Shown here one piece after another: positions 53,230 to 64,000 of a DNA stretch of 64,000 nucleotides (within the stretch, counting starts at the first letter, position 1; each line of letters opens with the position of its first letter). The notes beneath the pieces were generated by a model that was given only the letters and a program-made list of their open reading frames with translations, searched no databases and was not told the DNA's origin. Origin of the DNA: Staphylococcus pragensis. Lineage in GTDB: Bacteria; Bacillota; Bacilli; Staphylococcales; Staphylococcaceae. A program made the position numbers and the translations under genes. Location of the stretch: positions 682,001 to 746,000 of the forward strand of contig NZ_SRPJ01000001.1 of assembly GCF_004785665.1 (NCBI RefSeq). Reading direction: 5' to 3'.

Positions 53230-54189
53230 TTATTTTTTATCTGAATCTTTTTTACCGTATTTATCTAATTCTTTAAGTTCATCTTTGTAAACTTTATCTG
53301 GAGAAGCTACATAACCAGCATCTTCAGCAGATTTACCTTTGTCTTCTAAAGTGAATTTAATGAATTCTCTCATTACATCATTATCTTTTAATGATTTTTC
53401 TTTAACATATAAGAATAATGGTCTACTTAAAGCGTAAGAACCGTCTTTGATAGATTCTTTCTTAGGTTCAGTTGCTTTACCTTTATCGTCTTTAATTTTA
53501 ACTTCTTTCAACTTATCTTTGTTTTGTTCATAGAAGCTATAACCGAAGTAACCAATACCTTCTTTGTTTTTCTCAACTGATTGAACGATTACGTTAGTGT
53601 CGCCATTTTTCTCAGCTTTGATGTCGCCTTTATCCATTACTTCCTCTTCGAAGAAGTCATAAGTACCATGACTTGAGTTAGGTGAGAAAGCTTTGATTTC
53701 TTTGTCAGGCCAGCTTGAATCTACGTCTTTCCAAGTTTTAGCTTCGCCACTGTAGATTTTTTTCAATTGATCTTTAGATAATTCTTTAACGAAGTCATTA
53801 TCTTTGTTAACAGCAATTGTTACACCGTCTTGAGCGATTTTGAATTCTTTATATTTAATGTTTTTGTCTTCTAATTTTTGTTTTTCTTCATCTTTGATTG
53901 GTCTAGAAGCTTGAGAGAAATCAGTTTCTCCAGCGATGAATTTTTCAAATCCAGCACCAGTACCTGCTTGACCAGATGAAATTGTAGCGTTTGGATGATC
54001 TTTAGCCCATTTTTCGTTTAATTTTTCAACGATAGGAGCTACAGTAGATGAACCTTCACCTTTTGCTTCTCCTTTAAGGTCTTTACCTTCATCTCCAGAA
54101 CCACTACCATTGCTGTTGCCACCGCCACATGCACCTAATAATACTGAAGCACTTAATACAGTAGTACCGACTAATTGCCATTTTTTCAT
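53230..54189 (-). CDS. pstS: Phosphate-binding lipoprotein PstS
   Basis: PstS captures phosphate outside the cell for the PstCAB importer. The 319-residue protein has a lipoprotein signal peptide with lipobox LLGAC and lipidated Cys21, followed by a Gly/Ser/Asn linker. The phosphate-site segments are [51 protein letters not shown] and [13 protein letters not shown]. It heads the pst-phoU operon behind a Pho box and has AGGAGG upstream of the ATG on the minus strand. Confidence 0.96.
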   Translation of the reverse strand: MKKWQLVGTTVLSASVLLGACGGGNSNGSGSGDEGKDLKGEAKGEGSSTVAPIVEKLNEKWAKDHPNATISSGQAGTGAGFEKFIAGETDFSQASRPIKDEEKQKLEDKNIKYKEFKIAQDGVTIAVNKDNDFVKELSKDQLKKIYSGEAKTWKDVDSSWPDKEIKAFSPNSSHGTYDFFEEEVMDKGDIKAEKNGDTNVIVQSVEKNKEGIGYFGYSFYEQNKDKLKEVKIKDDKGKATEPKKESIKDGSYALSRPLFLYVKEKSLKDNDVMREFIKFTLEDKGKSAEDAGYVASPDKVYKDELKELDKYGKKDSDKK

Positions 54190-54246
54190 TGAAACATCCT
54201 CCTAATATAGATAACCCAAATGTTATATGTATTTCTTACAATGCTT

Positions 54247-54300
54247 ATAATACATACCTTTTGTTAATGTAAAATATATTAAATGTAAAGGTTTTGTTAA
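54247..54300 (-). promoter_or_regulatory. Pho box (PhoP direct repeats) and -10 of the pst operon
   Basis: On the minus strand, four hexamers recur every 11 bp. Written as plus-strand complements they are TGTTAA (54295-54300), TGTAAA (54284-54289), AATATA (54273-54278) and TGTTAA (54262-54267), that is TTAACA, TTTACA, TATATT and TTAACA. This is the PhoP TTHACA pattern. A -10-like TATTAT (54247-54252) follows. Induction by phosphate starvation is predicted. Confidence 0.82.
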
Positions 54301-54348
54301 TTTAATAAAGAGATTGATAGTGATGATAGATTATCTCTATATAAAAAA

Positions 54349-54396
54349 TTAAACCCATTACTATGAATACCTTTCGATATCAAGTAATGGGTTTAT
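54349..54396 (-). terminator. cvfB terminator
   Basis: AAACCCATTACT (54351-54362) pairs exactly with AGTAATGGGTTT (54383-54394). On the minus strand it is followed by AATTTTTTA, so it ends cvfB transcription before the pst promoter. Confidence 0.88.
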
Positions 54397-54495
54397 CAAA
54401 GTAAGATTTTTAGTTTTGAAAATATGGGTTCTATAAACTAAGTAGATTTAACATATATAATAGAAGAAAAGCGGGTTAACTTTAAAAGTCAATAC

Positions 54496-55392
54496 TTAGT
54501 CTTCTGCGCGACTCCAACCTTTTTTAGTTAACGTAATTTTTCCAGTTTCTATATTGATAATTTTTTGTTTGTATAAATGACCAATGGCACGTTTGAAAGC
54601 ACCTTTACTCATATTGAATACTTCTTTTATAGCTTCTGGACTAGATTTATCCCAAAATGGTAATTCACCATCGTATTCAACTAATAAATCAAAGATTAAT
54701 TGGCCGTCTTCATCTAAGCGTTCATGAGCCAATGGTAAGAATGAACCATTTAATTCACCTTTATCATTATGACCAATAATACGTACCTCTACTTCTTCGC
54801 CTAAACGTGGTTCTTCTTTTCGTTCTGATTCATGTACAAATATTTTGTAACCATCATTAGATAATAAAAAGCTTCCAACACGTAACAAACGATAAGGTCT
54901 TGCTACTAGAACTTGGTTCAATTTATCGTCGTCAAATACTGGTGTGAACATCTTTTCAACAATAGTTTCACTAGCTAAACGTGCAAACATTTGATTATCT
55001 CTATCTATACGTAAAGTAACTAATACATAGTCACCAGCTTGAGGCCATAATGATTTAACTTTAGGTAAATCTTCCCAAGGAATTAAAACTTCTCTTGGTA
55101 AACCTACATCTACTCGTGCGCCATCACGATCAGTTTTAAGTACTTTTGCAAAATCGTACTTATCTTTAGTGATGTCTGGCATGTTTTGAGTAGCAAATAG
55201 TTCACCTGAACGGTTTGGATAAATAAAGAAACTGTACTCTTCACCTATTTCAAAAGCATCGTCGTCATCGATTTCTGATTGATTTAATTTAACTTGTTCT
55301 CCATTAGGTCCTTTTAAAAGGTATGTTGAACCTTCTAAGCCAACAACTTCTAAAAATTCTATTGACCCAACTATATCTTTATCTAATGCCAT
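54496..55392 (-). CDS. cvfB: CvfB, conserved virulence factor B (S1-domain RNA-binding protein)
   Basis: CvfB binds RNA and affects haemolysin and exoprotein expression in S. aureus. The 298-residue protein has three S1-like beta-barrel segments (about 1-65; 66-140 with YDFAKVLKTDRDGARVDVGLPREVLIPWEDL; and 150-225 with YRLLRVGSFLLSNDGYKIFVHESE). A C-terminal winged helix follows (about 232-298; SPEAIKEVFNMSKGAFKRAIGHLYKQKII). ATG 55392, behind AAGGAG, is used; the longer frame upstream has no ribosome site and an unrelated sequence. It is divergent from the ABC-F gene. Confidence 0.94.
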   Translation of the reverse strand: MALDKDIVGSIEFLEVVGLEGSTYLLKGPNGEQVKLNQSEIDDDDAFEIGEEYSFFIYPNRSGELFATQNMPDITKDKYDFAKVLKTDRDGARVDVGLPREVLIPWEDLPKVKSLWPQAGDYVLVTLRIDRDNQMFARLASETIVEKMFTPVFDDDKLNQVLVARPYRLLRVGSFLLSNDGYKIFVHESERKEEPRLGEEVEVRIIGHNDKGELNGSFLPLAHERLDEDGQLIFDLLVEYDGELPFWDKSSPEAIKEVFNMSKGAFKRAIGHLYKQKIINIETGKITLTKKGWSRAED

Positions 55393-55545
55393 AATATTCT
55401 CCTTCAAGGGTTTGTATTCTTTTGTATTATAACATGCCTCTATCAAACAAGCATTCTTACAATTGAACTTACATGAACTCGAAAGTAAAAACATTATGTG
55501 ATATAATTTTTGCGTTAGATAAACGATGAATAAAGGAGTAAATGC

Positions 55546-57150
55546 ATGTTACAAGTAACTGATGTAAGTTTACGTTTTGGTGATCGTAAACTATTTGAAG
55601 ATGTAAATATTAAATTTACTGAAGGAAACTGTTATGGACTTATTGGCGCTAATGGTGCTGGTAAATCTACATTTTTAAAAATCTTATCTGGAGAAATTGA
55701 TTCTCAAACTGGTCATGTGTCTTTAGGAAAAGATGAACGTTTAGCTGTCTTAAAACAAGATCACTTTGCTTATGAAGATGAACGTGTGTTAGACGTTGTA
55801 ATTAAAGGACATGAACGTCTATATGAAGTTATGAAAGAAAAAGATGAAATTTATATGAAACCAGATTTCAGCGATGAAGATGGTATTCGTGCAGCAGAAC
55901 TAGAGGGAGAATTCGCTGAAATGAACGGTTGGAATGCCGAAGCGGATGCTGCTTCCCTATTATCAGGTTTAGGTATTACAACTGAATTACATGACAAACA
56001 AATGTCTGAATTAGAAAATAATCAAAAAGTAAAAGTATTATTAGCACAAAGTTTATTTGGTGAACCTGACGTACTATTACTTGATGAGCCTACCAATGGT
56101 TTAGATATTCCAGCCATTAACTGGTTAGAAGATTTCTTAATTAATTTTGATAACACTGTCATAGTTGTATCCCATGACCGTCATTTCCTTAACAATGTTT
56201 GTACACATATTGCTGACTTAGACTTTGGTAAAATTAAATTATATGTAGGTAACTATGATTTCTGGTATCAATCAAGTCAATTAGCACAAAAAATGGCTCA
56301 AGAACAAAATAAGAAAAAAGAAGAAAAAATGAAAGAGCTACAAGACTTTATCGCTCGTTTCTCTGCGAATGCTTCAAAATCTAAACAAGCAACAAGCCGT
56401 AAGAAACAATTAGAAAAAATTGAGTTAGATGATATTCAACCTTCTTCAAGACGTTATCCTTATGTAAAATTCACGCCAGAACGTGAAATTGGTAACGATT
56501 TATTAGTTGTTGATGGTATCTCTAAAACAATTGATGGTGAAAAAGTATTAGACAATATTTCATTTACAATGAATCCTAATGATAAAGCCATTCTTATCGG
56601 AGATAGCGAAATTGCTAAAACAACGTTATTAAAAATCTTAGCTGGTGAAATGGAGCCAGATGAAGGTTCATTCAAATGGGGAGTTACTACATCATTAAGT
56701 TATTTCCCTAAAGATAACTCTGACTTCTTTGAAGGCGTAGACATGAACTTAGTTGAATGGTTACGTCAATATGCTCCTGAAGATGAACAAACAGAAACAT
56801 TCTTACGTGGTTTCTTAGGTCGTATGTTATTCAGCGGTGAGGAAGTTAAGAAAAAAGCTAGTGTATTATCAGGTGGAGAAAAAGTACGTTGTATGTTAAG
56901 TAAAATGATGCTTTCAAGCGCAAACGTTTTACTATTAGATGAACCAACAAATCACCTTGATTTAGAAAGTATTACTGCTGTCAATGATGGTTTAAAATCA
57001 TTTAAAGGTTCAATTATTTTCACGTCTTATGACTTTGAATTTATTAACACTATCGCTAACCGTGTTATAGATTTAAATCAACAAGGTGGATTATCTAAAG
57101 AAATTCCTTACGAAGAATATCTTCAAGAAATTGGCGTATTACAAAAATAA
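55546..57150 (+). CDS. ABC-F family ATPase with a degenerate second ATP site
   Basis: A 534-residue protein with two ABC domains and no membrane part, so it acts on ribosomes rather than in transport. Domain 1 is complete: Walker A GLIGANGAGKST (about 33-44), the signature-like MSELENNQKVKVLLAQSLF, Walker B LLLDEPTNGLD and switch VVSHDRHF. The linker (about 245-290) is a charged coiled coil, KMAQEQNKKKEEKMKELQDFIARFSANASKSKQ. Domain 2 has the signature VLSGGEKVR and LLLDEPTNHLD, but its Walker A reads GDSEIAKTT, with Ala before Lys, and the usual SHD switch is replaced by TSYDFEF. It resembles the housekeeping YbiT/YkpA-type ABC-F proteins more than the antibiotic resistance group. Confidence 0.9.
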   Translation: MLQVTDVSLRFGDRKLFEDVNIKFTEGNCYGLIGANGAGKSTFLKILSGEIDSQTGHVSLGKDERLAVLKQDHFAYEDERVLDVVIKGHERLYEVMKEKDEIYMKPDFSDEDGIRAAELEGEFAEMNGWNAEADAASLLSGLGITTELHDKQMSELENNQKVKVLLAQSLFGEPDVLLLDEPTNGLDIPAINWLEDFLINFDNTVIVVSHDRHFLNNVCTHIADLDFGKIKLYVGNYDFWYQSSQLAQKMAQEQNKKKEEKMKELQDFIARFSANASKSKQATSRKKQLEKIELDDIQPSSRRYPYVKFTPEREIGNDLLVVDGISKTIDGEKVLDNISFTMNPNDKAILIGDSEIAKTTLLKILAGEMEPDEGSFKWGVTTSLSYFPKDNSDFFEGVDMNLVEWLRQYAPEDEQTETFLRGFLGRMLFSGEEVKKKASVLSGGEKVRCMLSKMMLSSANVLLLDEPTNHLDLESITAVNDGLKSFKGSIIFTSYDFEFINTIANRVIDLNQQGGLSKEIPYEEYLQEIGVLQK

Positions 57151-57159
57151 TATTTTTCG

Positions 57160-57199
57160 ACTCACTTTCTATCTTATTGGGAAGTGAGTTATTTTTTGT
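57160..57199 (+). terminator. Terminator of the ABC-F gene
   Basis: ACTCACTT (57160-57167) pairs with AAGTGAGT (57182-57189), followed by TATTTTTTG. Confidence 0.87.
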
Positions 57200-57343
57200 T
57201 TAATAACTATATTTGATATTGTTATATACTTAAATTCTTTTCTCCTTATACCCTACTTTTTACTAAATAGAAGTATCATTGCTATTAAGTAGTAAAATAA
57301 CTGTTAGATTTTTCAGTCAATTGCAAAAAATCACAATTATCGG

Positions 57344-57372
57344 TTTACAGACATAATTGCCTTATGTATAAT
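57344..57372 (+). promoter_or_regulatory. lysC-dap operon promoter
   Basis: TTTACA (57344-57349) and TATAAT (57367-57372) are separated by 17 bases. It lies just ahead of the lysine riboswitch. Confidence 0.82.
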
Positions 57373-57389
57373 AAAAAACATAGCAATTG

Positions 57390-57617
57390 AATAAGAAATT
57401 GATGAGGCGCATCAATCATTAGTACATATTAGATACACTGTCTGCAACAGCTAATATTGAAAGGGTGCGATGCCGAAACGTTTTATAGACGCAGATATAA
57501 AGCGTTGGACTTTGTGGTTAAGAGCTGAGAGTTTGTCATTATTATTTAATAATGGAGTGCATCACTTGTATATAAATTACGAGCAAGTTCGCGCGCATTC
57601 CGAACTTGCTCTTTTTT
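57390..57617 (+). promoter_or_regulatory. Lysine riboswitch (L box) with terminator
   Basis: The conserved L-box core is visible: GATGAGGCGC (57401-57410), GAAAGGGTGCGATGCCGAA (57459-57477), GCGTTGGACTTTGTGG, and GGAGTGCATCACTTG closing the core. The expression platform is a terminator: GAGCAAGTTCG (57581-57591) pairs with CGAACTTGCTC (57601-57611), then TTTTTT. Lysine should switch off the operon. The outer limits are approximate. Confidence 0.92.
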
Positions 57618-57653
57618 ATAGCGTGGGCCTCCCAAAATGTAGGAGGTAAAAGT

Positions 57654-58856
57654 TTGAAACGAAGTGTTTTGAAGTTCGGCGGTTCATCCGTTGCCGATTT
57701 TACAAAGATAAAAAATATCGCAGAAATGCTTAAACGTCGTGTGGATGACGGCGAACAATTAATTGTAGTAGTGAGTGCCATGGGTAAAACTACAGATCAA
57801 TTAATGGAAAATGTATCAAATCTTACTACAACACCTAAAGATGAAGAATTAGCCCTATTATTAACTACTGGTGAACAACAAACAGTGTCTTACTTATCTA
57901 TGGTATTGAATGATATTGGTGTAAACGCAAGATCGATGACTGGTTATCAAGCTGGTATTAAAACAATTGGCCATCATCTTAAAAGTAGAATTGCTGAAAT
58001 TAATCCTGAAACGTTTGATAAAGCGTTTGAAGATAAAGATGTTTTGGTTGTAGCAGGATTCCAAGGAATTAATGATGAATTGGAATTAACAACGTTAGGT
58101 CGAGGTGGTTCTGATACAACTGCAGTTGCCTTAGCTGCAAGTAATCAAATACCTTGTGAAATATATACTGATGTTGATGGTGTATACGCTACTGATCCAA
58201 GAATACTTAGTAAGGCTAAGCGCTTAGATTATGTATCCTATGAGGAAATGATGGAAATGAGTGCTTTAGGCGCTGGGGTCCTTGAAACAAGAAGCGTAGA
58301 ACTAGCTAAAAATTACGATATTCCCCTTTATTTGGGCAGAACATTATCAAATGTGAAAGGAACATGGATTATGCCAAGAACAGAAATTTTAGAGAAAAAA
58401 GCTGTAACAGGTGTTGCATTAGATAAACATATGATGCACGTAACAATTAGTTATCCCCTACCGGATAATCGTTTATTGACTCAATTATTTACTGCTTTAG
58501 AAGATGGTTCAGTAAATGTAGATATGATTTCGCAAATAGTCAATACAGAAGGATTACAATTATCTTTCTCAATTAAAGATAGTGATGCTCATCAAATCTC
58601 AAATATCTTAGAGGAGTTATCTACAGCATTTGAAGCACTAGACTATAAAATCAATGAATCATATGTCAAAATCTCATTAATTGGTTCAGGAATGAGAGAC
58701 ATGTCTGGTGTAGCATCTAAAGCATTTATTACCCTTATCAATTCTAATATTCCTTTTTATCAAACTACAACATCTGAAATCAGTATTTCGTATGTCATTG
58801 ATAAAGAGAATGGTGAAAAAGCAGTCGAAATTTTATACGATGCTTTTGACATCTAA
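57654..58856 (+). CDS. lysC: Aspartate kinase
   Basis: LysC phosphorylates aspartate, the first step toward lysine, diaminopimelate, threonine and methionine. The 400-residue protein begins MKRSVLKFGGSSVAD, the kinase signature. It has FQGINDELELTTLGRGGSDTTAVALAA in the catalytic domain and GVYATDPRI. Two C-terminal ACT domains (about 260-400; GVALDKHMMHVTISYPLPDN and YVKISLIGSGMRDMSGVASKAF) usually bind the feedback inhibitor. I use TTG at 57654, preceded by AGGAGG. The longer frame from 57606 begins inside the riboswitch terminator and is not credible. Confidence 0.96.
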   Translation: MKRSVLKFGGSSVADFTKIKNIAEMLKRRVDDGEQLIVVVSAMGKTTDQLMENVSNLTTTPKDEELALLLTTGEQQTVSYLSMVLNDIGVNARSMTGYQAGIKTIGHHLKSRIAEINPETFDKAFEDKDVLVVAGFQGINDELELTTLGRGGSDTTAVALAASNQIPCEIYTDVDGVYATDPRILSKAKRLDYVSYEEMMEMSALGAGVLETRSVELAKNYDIPLYLGRTLSNVKGTWIMPRTEILEKKAVTGVALDKHMMHVTISYPLPDNRLLTQLFTALEDGSVNVDMISQIVNTEGLQLSFSIKDSDAHQISNILEELSTAFEALDYKINESYVKISLIGSGMRDMSGVASKAFITLINSNIPFYQTTTSEISISYVIDKENGEKAVEILYDAFDI

Positions 58857-58926
58857 TAATCTAGAATATCTTATTTATAATTAATTTTTTTAAAATTCAA
58901 ATAATAAAACAATGGAGTGACTTTTT

Positions 58927-60802
<1,876 letters not shown>

Positions 60803-60803
<1 letters not shown>

Positions 60804-61528
60804 TGAAAATTTTATTAATCGGTTATGGTGCGATGAATAAACGTGTTGCACGACTTGCAGAAGAAAAAGGTCATGAAATTGTAGGTGTCATTGAACCCGA
60901 GCATAATGATTCAACACCGTATACTCATTTCGACCATATTGTTGATGCTCAAGAGAAAGCAGATGTCGCAATCGATTTCTCTAATCCTAACCTACTATTA
61001 CCACTATTAGATGAGGATTTTAAATTACCATTAGTTATTGCTACTACTGGTGAGAAAGAGAAACTTGTAGCTAAATTAGAAGACCTTAGCGAACGTATGC
61101 CTGTATTCTTTAGTGCAAATATGAGCTATGGTGTACATGCATTAACAAAAATCTTAGAGGCTGCAGTACCCCTACTTCAAGATTTTGATATCGAACTAAC
61201 TGAAGCGCATCATAATAAAAAAGTAGACGCACCAAGTGGCACACTTGTTAAGTTATATGATGTTATTAAAGAATTACGTAACAATGTACATCCTGTTTAT
61301 GACCGTCATGAGCGTACTGAAAAACGAGAAAAAGATGAAATCGGTATTCATGCAGTGCGTGGTGGTACAATTGTAGGAGAACACGATGTATTATTTGCTG
61401 GAACGGATGAAACAATTACAATTTCTCATAAAGCACAGTCGAAAGATATCTTCGCAAATGGTGCGATAACAGCTGCTGAGCAGTTAGTCAATAAACAAAA
61501 TGGCTATTATACCTTTGATAATTTGTAA
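60803..61528 (+). CDS. dapB: 4-Hydroxy-tetrahydrodipicolinate reductase
   Basis: DapB reduces the DapA product using NAD(P)H. The 241-residue protein has the nucleotide motif [38 protein letters not shown], the catalytic [21 protein letters not shown] motif with the His-His and Lys residues, and [20 protein letters not shown]. It is a short staphylococcal form compared with about 265-270 residues in E. coli. Confidence 0.96.
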
Positions 61529-61578
61529 TAACTGAAAGTCATCTTTTTTAATAAATGAAATAATAAGGAGAATCGAAC

Positions 61579-62298
61579 ATGGTACAACATCTTTCTGCAC
61601 AAGAAATTATTCAATATATTAGTGATGCTAAAAAATCTACCCCTTTAAAAGTTTATATTAATGGAGAATTTAACAATGTTAACTTCCCAGAATCATTTAA
61701 AGTGTTTGGATCAGATAATTCAAAAGTTATCTTCTGTGAAGCGGATGATTGGAAACCTTTCTATGAAGCTAATCAAGCTAGTATCACAGATTTAGAAATT
61801 GAAATGGATCGTCGTAATTCAGCTATCCCACTTAAAGATTTAACTAATACGAATGCTCGAATTGAACCTGGCGCTTTTATTCGCGAACAAGCCATTATTG
61901 AAGATGGTGCAGTAGTTATGATGGGCGCTACAATTAATATTGGTGCTGTTGTTGGTGAAGGTACTATGATTGATATGAATGCAACATTAGGTGGACGTGC
62001 TACAACTGGTAAGAATGTCCATGTTGGCGCAGGCGCTGTATTAGCTGGCGTAATTGAGCCACCTAGTGCTTCACCAGTAGTCATTGAAGATAATGTACTT
62101 ATCGGAGCAAATGCTGTTATTCTTGAAGGTGTAAGAGTTGGTGAAGGTGCTATCGTGGCAGCCGGAGCTATCGTTACTCAAGATGTCCCAGCTGGCGCAG
62201 TAGTAGCCGGAACTCCTGCGAAAGTCATTAAACAAACTTCTGAAGTTGAAGATTCTAAACGTGAAATTGTTTCAGCTTTAAGAAAGTTAAATGATTAA
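61579..62298 (+). CDS. dapH: Tetrahydrodipicolinate N-acetyltransferase
   Basis: This enzyme (also called dapD in staphylococci) acetylates tetrahydrodipicolinate in the acetylated branch of the diaminopimelate pathway. The 239-residue protein has an N-terminal alpha domain (1-90). A left-handed beta helix built from hexapeptide repeats follows, from about 95: [60 protein letters not shown], ending with AGTPAKVIK. The downstream deacetylase gene fits the acetyl branch rather than the succinyl branch. Confidence 0.95.
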   Translation: MVQHLSAQEIIQYISDAKKSTPLKVYINGEFNNVNFPESFKVFGSDNSKVIFCEADDWKPFYEANQASITDLEIEMDRRNSAIPLKDLTNTNARIEPGAFIREQAIIEDGAVVMMGATINIGAVVGEGTMIDMNATLGGRATTGKNVHVGAGAVLAGVIEPPSASPVVIEDNVLIGANAVILEGVRVGEGAIVAAGAIVTQDVPAGAVVAGTPAKVIKQTSEVEDSKREIVSALRKLND

Positions 62299-62330
62299 GA
62301 ATTAACGACGTATAATTTAAATTTTATAGA

Positions 62331-62360
62331 GGCTGGGACGCTTTAGTCTCAGCCTTTGTC
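62331..62360 (+). terminator. Weak stem-loop after dapH
   Basis: GGCTGGGAC (62331-62339) pairs with GTCTCAGCC (62346-62354, one G-U pair), followed by TTTGTCTATAAC. The GGCTGGGAC motif resembles staphylococcal intergenic repeats. It could attenuate rather than end transcription into the next gene. Confidence 0.6.
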
Positions 62361-62375
62361 TATAACTTTTTATAC

Positions 62376-62395
62376 TTTTCCATTTTTTTGGAAAA
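62376..62395. promoter_or_regulatory. T-tract-centred dyad before the deacetylase gene
   Basis: TTTTCCA (62376-62382) and TGGAAAA (62389-62395) form a perfect 7-bp dyad around six T residues, about 80 bases before the deacetylase start. It may be an operator. I do not recognise the regulator. Confidence 0.3.
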
Positions 62396-62473
62396 TGAAG
62401 TTTTAACAAGACTGGCAGTTATTTTCAAAATAAAACGAACGCTCTCATTATTAAGTAAAAAAGGAATGATAAT

Positions 62474-63625
62474 ATGAATGAATTAGAATTTGTCACAAAA
62501 CATAGAAGACATTTACATCAACACCCAGAGTTGAGTTTGCATGAATTTGAAACTACAAAATATATTGTAAATTTCTTAGAAGAGTTAGGTATTTCATATG
62601 AGCGCCCTCTTGAAACAGGCACAATTGCTTATTTAAAGGGAAATAGTGATCATACGATTGCATTTAGAGCTGATATTGATGCCCTACCAATCTTTGAAGA
62701 GAATGACATTGATTATCGTAGCCAAACTGATAATGTCATGCATGCATGTGGTCACGATGGTCATACAACTGCATTAATGTTATTTGTAAAACGTTGTAAA
62801 ACAATGGCAGATAATAATGAATTACCTCATAACGTTGTATTTATCTTCCAACCTGCCGAAGAAACTGGCGGTGGTGCTAATCGTCTAATTAAAGCAGGTG
62901 CGTTTAATAATTACCCTATTGAAGCTGTATTTGGTATTCACATCAACCCGTTCGCTGATGAAGGTCAAGTAGTCATTCGTGATAATGAAATTACAGCTAG
63001 TGCCACAGAATATCGCTTCTTTTTAAAAGGTTTATCAAGTCACGTAGCGGACAAAGAACAAGGTCATTCATGTGGTGAAGCCCTACTACATGTTTTAAAT
63101 CAAGTAGGACAAATTCAACAATATCATTTAAACGGTTTAAAACGTAATATTGTACATATGGGACATTTTGAAGCTGGTGAGGCCATTAATACAGTGCCTA
63201 GTAACGGCTATTTAGAAGGTACAATTCGTACCTATGATGCTAATGACTTAAATGTAGTTAAAACGCAAATGCAAAAAATAGCTGAAAGTGTAAAATTATT
63301 GTTCAATGTAGAATGTGAAGTGAAGTTTGAAGAAGGTTATCCTGCGACAATGAATAGTCCTCAATTAAGAGCAAGTGTGGAACAGGCAATTCAAAGTGCA
63401 AACTTAGAAGTAATAGATAAACCATTACCATTTTTATTTGGAGAAGACTTTAGCTTCTATGGTCAGCAACTCGCTCCTGCTTACTTCGCATTCGTAGGTA
63501 CACGTAATGAAGATAAAGGTTTTGTCACAGGTTTACACACATCTCACTTAAATTTTGATGAAAAGATATTAATCGATGTGGCTAACTATTATGAACAATT
63601 ATTACTACATTATGGAGAGGAGTAA
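62474..63625 (+). CDS. N-acetyldiaminopimelate deacetylase (M20D amidohydrolase)
   Basis: A 383-residue M20D-family metalloamidohydrolase. Metal and catalytic residues lie in [21 protein letters not shown] [43 protein letters not shown] (ligand Cys/His), [22 protein letters not shown] and the final [12 protein letters not shown]. The position after dapH supports removal of the acetyl group from N-acetyl-LL-diaminopimelate. Older annotations call it hippurate hydrolase (hipO). Start ATG follows AAAGGAATG. It is six bases from alr. Confidence 0.9.
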   Translation: MNELEFVTKHRRHLHQHPELSLHEFETTKYIVNFLEELGISYERPLETGTIAYLKGNSDHTIAFRADIDALPIFEENDIDYRSQTDNVMHACGHDGHTTALMLFVKRCKTMADNNELPHNVVFIFQPAEETGGGANRLIKAGAFNNYPIEAVFGIHINPFADEGQVVIRDNEITASATEYRFFLKGLSSHVADKEQGHSCGEALLHVLNQVGQIQQYHLNGLKRNIVHMGHFEAGEAINTVPSNGYLEGTIRTYDANDLNVVKTQMQKIAESVKLLFNVECEVKFEEGYPATMNSPQLRASVEQAIQSANLEVIDKPLPFLFGEDFSFYGQQLAPAYFAFVGTRNEDKGFVTGLHTSHLNFDEKILIDVANYYEQLLLHYGEE

Positions 63626-63631
63626 CTTAAA

Positions 63632-64000
63632 TTGACAGCAACATGGTCGGTTGATTCAGAAGCGTTTTATCAAAATGCTGTTAAAGTAAAAAATAATAAT
63701 TCAATTATGGCAGTAGTAAAAAATAATGCGTATCATTATGGATTAGAATTTGCCGTAAAGCAATTTTCAAGAGCGGGTATCAATACTTTCAGTACTACTT
63801 CTTTAAAAGAAGCTATAAGAATTCGTAAATTGGTGCCTGAAGCTACAATATTTTTAATGAATGCAGTGTATGACTTTGATACTGTGAGAGATAATCAAAT
63901 TCAAATGACTTTGCCCTCTCTAGAATACTATTATAAATATAAAGAGGAACTACACGATATTAAAGTTCATTTAGAGTTTGAAAACTTATTACATCGTTCA
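63632..64000 (+). CDS. alr2: Alanine racemase, second type (partial, 5' part)
   Basis: The first 123 residues of a fold-type III PLP racemase, open to the window edge. The cofactor lysine is Lys30 in [17 protein letters not shown]. The following [15 protein letters not shown] and [11 protein letters not shown] are typical of the Alr2 paralogue found in the staphylococcal dap operon, which contributes D-alanine to peptidoglycan. It starts with TTG, preceded by GAGAGGAG. The remainder lies outside the window. Confidence 0.93.
   Translation, partial: MTATWSVDSEAFYQNAVKVKNNNSIMAVVKNNAYHYGLEFAVKQFSRAGINTFSTTSLKEAIRIRKLVPEATIFLMNAVYDFDTVRDNQIQMTLPSLEYYYKYKEELHDIKVHLEFENLLHRS

Noticed and set aside
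53216..53238. Fur-box-like TAATAATGATTATTT at the pstS stop
   Set aside because: It matches 11 of 14 positions but sits at the 3' end of pstS, away from any promoter, in AT-rich DNA.
57606..57653. Upstream in-frame TTG start for lysC
   Set aside because: It lies in the 3' arm of the riboswitch terminator and has no ribosome site; TTG 57654 follows AGGAGG and gives the family N terminus.

Overview
The window is ordinary AT-rich chromosomal DNA of a Staphylococcus species. The gene order (guaC, lexA/sosA, tkt, sbcDC, mscL, acnA, plsY, parE-parC, alsT, glcT, mprF, msrA/msrR, tyrA, trp operon, femA-femB, pepF, pst-phoU, cvfB, lysC-dap operon) and the proteins (FemA/FemB, MprF, SosA, CvfB, MsrR) are those of the staphylococcal core genome. 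ParC carries Asp84 where S. aureus has Glu, and no peptide/nickel ABC transporter operon lies between femB and pepF as I recall for S. aureus. Both points favour a coagulase-negative species, which I cannot name. I see no prophage, IS element, CRISPR array, tRNA or rRNA.

Layout. 1-3600: the end of rpsN, guaC, a secreted CAP-domain protein and the divergent lexA/sosA pair. 3600-11600: small conserved proteins, transketolase and the SOS-regulated nuclease sbcDC. 11600-18000: mscL, a BCCT osmolyte transporter, aconitase with a rich upstream regulatory region, a thioesterase and a HesB-fold protein. 18000-34700: plsY, topoisomerase IV, alsT with a structured leader, glcT, mprF, msrA, msrR, an SOS-regulated Y-family polymerase and tyrA. 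34800-42600: an M42 peptidase and the tryptophan operon behind a Trp T-box. 42800-47500: femA-femB, a gene-poor stretch and a HAD phosphatase. 47600-54500: pepF and the pst-phoU phosphate operon with a clear Pho box. 54500-64000: cvfB, an ABC-F protein and the lysine/diaminopimelate operon behind a lysine riboswitch, running into alr at the window edge.

How the parts connect. Five transcription units (lexA, sosA, sbcDC, parEC and the Y-family polymerase) carry LexA boxes, so this 30-kb stretch is a cluster of SOS genes. Cell-envelope supply is a second theme: dap genes, alr, femA/femB, mprF, msrR, plsY and mscL. Amino-acid synthesis is controlled by RNA switches at both ends.

Most notable points: trpE has lost about 50 internal codons and its reading frame, with a 13-bp sequence at the junction that reads sensibly in both frames, behind an intact T-box; alsT has a perfect 16-bp inverted repeat in its leader; a tiny Cys-rich ORF with a good ribosome site precedes guaC; acnA has a Fur-like box and a LysR-type dyad; a terminator between the Y-family polymerase gene and tyrA appears split by about 150 bp of inserted repeat-like DNA; and an ABC-F protein has a degenerate second ATPase site.
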